A DNA stretch of 17,156 bases from NCBI GenBank assembly GCA_964589825.1, contig CAZPUS010000051.1, positions 1-17,156 on the forward strand. The letters are read 5' to 3'. This DNA is from CAZPUS01 sp964589825 (GTDB lineage Bacteria; Fibrobacterota; Chitinivibrionia; Chitinivibrionales; WJKA01). Below are positions 15,158 to 17,156 of this stretch, in pieces. Numbering within the stretch: the first letter of the stretch is position 1; each line of letters begins with the position of its first letter. The notes below the pieces were generated by a model, which had not been told where the DNA came from, searched no databases, and saw nothing but the letters and a program-made list of their open reading frames with translations. A program made the translations under genes and the position numbers.

Positions 15158-15718
15158 ATGAAAATAACTGCAATTTGCGGAAGCAGAAATCCACAGGGGC
15201 AAACCGCACAAGCGGCGGATGCAGTCCTTATGGGGGCAGAGGGCAAAGGCGCATCGGTGCAGCGCATTTTCCTTCCCACACAGACAATTCAACGATGCAG
15301 ACAATGTAATGACGATGGTTGGGGTATATGTCGCAGACGGGGTGAATGCGTCATACCGGATGATTTTGCTTCCATAGTTGAGTTATTGCGTCAAAGTGAC
15401 GGCGTTATATTTGCCACACCGGTCTATTATGCCGACCTGAGTGAAAGTATGCGTGCATTTACCGACAGACTGCGCAGGATATGCACCCACGAGGCCGGGA
15501 ATAACGGAATCGAAAAGACACCTGCCGTCGGCCTTTGCATTGCGGGTGGCGGCGGAGGTGGTGCACCACATTGCGGTACCAGTCTCGAACATGTGGTTAT
15601 CGGAAGTAAATTTAATCTTATTGACATGATTTCCCTTCGTCGGCAGAACCTGCAGGCAAAGAAGCCGCAGCTCGAAATGACGGGTGCATGGCTTGTACGG
15701 CAATGCGATTCGGCATGA
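15158..15718 (+). CDS. Flavodoxin-like NAD(P)H-dependent FMN reductase with cysteine motif
   Basis: This small flavodoxin-fold protein (186 aa) begins with the FMN-phosphate loop GSRNPQGQT (8-16). A four-cysteine segment (C47, C50, C58, C64) follows, placed like the [4Fe-4S] motif of iron-sulfur flavoproteins but with wider spacing between the second and third cysteine. The SDGVIFATPVYYADLS segment and a six-glycine run (about 130-135, GGGGGGAPHC) are features of a poorly described anaerobe family of flavodoxin-like oxidoreductases. It probably binds FMN; its electron donor and acceptor are unknown. GGAGG at 15148-15152 supports the ATG. It lies 32 bases after crcB on the same strand. Confidence 0.75.
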   Translation: MKITAICGSRNPQGQTAQAADAVLMGAEGKGASVQRIFLPTQTIQRCRQCNDDGWGICRRRGECVIPDDFASIVELLRQSDGVIFATPVYYADLSESMRAFTDRLRRICTHEAGNNGIEKTPAVGLCIAGGGGGGAPHCGTSLEHVVIGSKFNLIDMISLRRQNLQAKKPQLEMTGAWLVRQCDSA

Positions 15719-15802
15719 ATATGCCTGAATAAGGTATAGATGCCGGAAGTCGAAATAATACGTTGGTTTTGTTCAAATGCACGTGCGGTAAAGAGGACTA
15801 TA

Positions 15803-16486
15803 ATGACTTGTATCGATATCTGGACGGTCGATTTGCGCAAGGCGGCTAATGCCTGTAATAAGGTACTGGATAAGTGCGATACCGTTGAGCGGGCGCGTGC
15901 GGCGCGTATATATGACGAGACACGGCGCGCGCGATTCATCTGTTCACACGCAGCTCTTCGTCAAATACTCACTCAATATCTGAAAGTCTCTGTGGATGAG
16001 GTGGTTTTGTCTCGTGACAGCAGAGGGAAACCGTATATAAATGGCAGGGAGGATAAAAAGCCGCTCTTTTTCAATCTTTCCCACGCAGGTGTCTATGCAA
16101 TGTGCGCACTCAGCCGGGATGATGAAGTAGGGGTGGATGTAGAACGAGTCCGGCCACTCGGATCGTTGGAGTGCATGAGCCGTCGTGTATGCAGCGATAA
16201 TGAACGTGAAATGATGAATAATATGCCGTTGGAGGACAGGCTCGAATGGTTCTTTCGTGTATGGACCCATAAGGAGGCAGTGGCAAAATGTGTCGGGGAC
16301 GGCCTTAGTATGGGTTTAAAACGGATAAACGTCGGGTCCGTGCCGGCGGCTTCGGTGGTGGTACACGCAAACCATCGAGAGGTTATGCTTCATGATATAC
16401 CTGTAGAGTCCGGGTACTATGCAGCTGTAGCCGTACGGTATCATCCAGGAGAGAGTCAGGTCCGTCGGTATACCTTTCTAATTTGA
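15803..16486 (+). CDS. 4'-phosphopantetheinyl transferase superfamily protein (Sfp-like)
   Basis: This enzyme (227 aa) transfers the phosphopantetheine arm of coenzyme A to a carrier-protein serine. The magnesium-binding GVDVE motif (D112, E114) and WTHKEA (E158) are intact, and NLSHA at 91-95 is the usual substrate-side motif. The length is of the Sfp/Gsp class rather than the short AcpS class. The ATG at 15803 is preceded by GAGG at 15793-15796; an upstream in-frame ATG at 15740 lacks such a site and would add 21 residues before the conserved IDIWTVDL start. No carrier protein or synthase is encoded nearby, so its target is not shown here. Confidence 0.9.
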   Translation: MTCIDIWTVDLRKAANACNKVLDKCDTVERARAARIYDETRRARFICSHAALRQILTQYLKVSVDEVVLSRDSRGKPYINGREDKKPLFFNLSHAGVYAMCALSRDDEVGVDVERVRPLGSLECMSRRVCSDNEREMMNNMPLEDRLEWFFRVWTHKEAVAKCVGDGLSMGLKRINVGSVPAASVVVHANHREVMLHDIPVESGYYAAVAVRYHPGESQVRRYTFLI

Positions 16487-16932
16487 GGCCAAAAAGGGGG
16501 GGGCTGGTACGAAGCGCGTCAATCAGTCATAATCTTATGTTTTTCCCAAAAAACTGGATATCGCGCATCTTCCTGCTGAAGCAGGAAGATGTAGCTGAGG
16601 GGTGGCTGTAAAGGAAAAAGCCAGGCCGGTGCCGTTGATTGCTGAAAAGAATTCGGCAGGCATTAAAAGAGAACTCATTATTTGCTCAACCGGACAGCAG
16701 TCAATCCATATACACATTCATCCACTCAAATCGAGGTAGCACCATAAATAACAGGCGGTAATATTGAAGTTATTGACGAAAAAGCTGAAAAAAAACGAAC
16801 CAAATTTATTATTTTATTGAAAAGATGACTTGTCATGGAGAGTGTTTACCTGAGATGAGGAACGCACAGGTGTGGTGGGAATGAGGAATTGCCAGGATCT
16901 TTTTATCAATTTTACTTACTATGGAGGTAACA
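16487..16932. other. 446-base intergenic stretch
   Basis: No convincing gene is present. It contains a G8 run (16496-16503), a perfect hairpin (16566-16591), a short open stretch at about 16601-16735 that may be degenerate, AT-rich sequence at about 16785-16820, and the palindrome ATGAC-TT-GTCAT at 16825-16836. A weak promoter-like pair (CTGAAA at 16785-16790, TATTAT at 16807-16812, 16 apart) could serve the gene starting at 16933. No hairpin followed by a T-run was seen after the phosphopantetheinyl transferase gene. Confidence 0.6.
16566..16591. repeat. Perfect 11-bp inverted repeat with a TGAA loop
   Basis: CATCTTCCTGC and GCAGGAAGATG are exact complements separated by TGAA, 80 bases after the phosphopantetheinyl transferase stop. 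No T-run follows on either strand, so it is not a classic factor-independent terminator. It could be an RNA 3'-end stabiliser or a REP-like palindrome. Confidence 0.65.
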
Positions 16933-17156
16933 ATGTACCCACTATTTCGTAATGTGACAATGGCAGCACTTGGTGTAATAATGACGGTTGCCACAGCTGC
17001 ATATTCCGTCACAGGAATTGGTGTGAGCGATATGAAAACCAGCAGGTACACGCTTGATGAGTCGCGTATAAAGATACATTTTATAGAAGACAATCAGGTG
17101 ACGCATACGCATATACTCGATTCGTTTCGGGTGCGCGCTCCGGTTCTCAATACGAA
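16933..17156 (+). CDS. N-terminus of an exported protein of unknown function (partial)
   Basis: The frame is open from ATG 16933 to the window end (74 codons plus two bases). GGAGG at 16923-16927 lies five bases upstream. The first 23 residues look like a signal peptide: one arginine, then a hydrophobic stretch (AALGVIMTVATAA) with small residues suitable for signal peptidase I cleavage near residue 23. The mature part visible (from about YSVTGIGVSDMKTSRY) is polar and unassigned. The gene continues beyond the window. Confidence 0.65.
   Translation, partial: MYPLFRNVTMAALGVIMTVATAAYSVTGIGVSDMKTSRYTLDESRIKIHFIEDNQVTHTHILDSFRVRAPVLNT

Noticed and set aside
16535..16717. A 60-codon minus-strand frame in the region after the phosphopantetheinyl transferase gene
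   Set aside because: It has no ribosome site and no recognisable motif, and it spans the perfect hairpin, so it is probably chance.
1..17156. CRISPR array, tRNA or rRNA genes, prophage or intact insertion sequence
   Set aside because: No regularly spaced repeats, no cloverleaf or rRNA-like sequence, and no transposase or phage gene was recognised on reading both strands.
144..17156. A previously undescribed multi-gene defence or biosynthetic system
   Set aside because: All complete genes belong to known families, and their order is that of known hydrogenase and maturation operons. Only regulation, the HydB domain layout and the genes after hypE remain open.

Overview
The window reads as chromosome of a strictly anaerobic, hydrogen-metabolising fermentative or syntrophic bacterium. 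It is almost filled by two unrelated pyridine-nucleotide-linked hydrogenases and the complete maturation set for one of them. GC content looks moderate (about half). Shine-Dalgarno sites are strong, and gene packing is tight, with stop/start overlaps. I cannot name the taxon from this sequence alone.

Layout. (1) 1-143: the possible 3' end of a rightward gene, then a short convergent gap. (2) 144-4069, minus strand: hydC-hydB-hydA, a trimeric [FeFe] hydrogenase (group A3 type) with NuoE-, NuoF- and NuoG/H-cluster-like subunits. (3) 4070-4357: a divergent control region with a near-consensus sigma70 promoter facing right, a probable weaker one facing left, and a CRP/FNR-type palindrome just downstream of the rightward start point. 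(4) 4358-8281, plus strand: four overlapping genes for a group 3b NAD(P)-linked [NiFe] hydrogenase (beta, gamma, delta, alpha; the HyhBGSL / sulfhydrogenase family). (5) 8282-8533: a 252-base gap with two short GTGA/TTGA-type palindromes. (6) 8534-14698: the [NiFe] maturation operon, in the order endopeptidase, hypA, hypB, hypF, hypC, hypD, hypE. (7) 14727-16486: same-direction genes for a fluoride channel (CrcB/FluC), a small cysteine-containing flavodoxin-like protein and a 4'-phosphopantetheinyl transferase. (8) 16487-16932: a non-coding stretch with a perfect 11-bp hairpin. (9) 16933 to the end: the start of a secreted protein that runs off the window.

How it works together (inference). 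The [FeFe] enzyme should connect H2 with NADH, and with ferredoxin if it bifurcates. The group 3b enzyme should connect H2 with NADPH or NADH. Together they could move reducing equivalents between the NADH, NADPH, ferredoxin and H2 pools. The Hyp proteins and the endopeptidase mature only the [NiFe] enzyme. The HydEFG maturases needed for the [FeFe] H-cluster are not in the window and must be encoded elsewhere. The most informative oddities are that HydB lacks the C-terminal ferredoxin-like domain found in the well-studied bifurcating enzyme of Thermotoga, and that a fluoride channel directly follows hypE. I see no CRISPR array, RNA gene, prophage or intact insertion sequence. I found no clearly novel multi-gene system.
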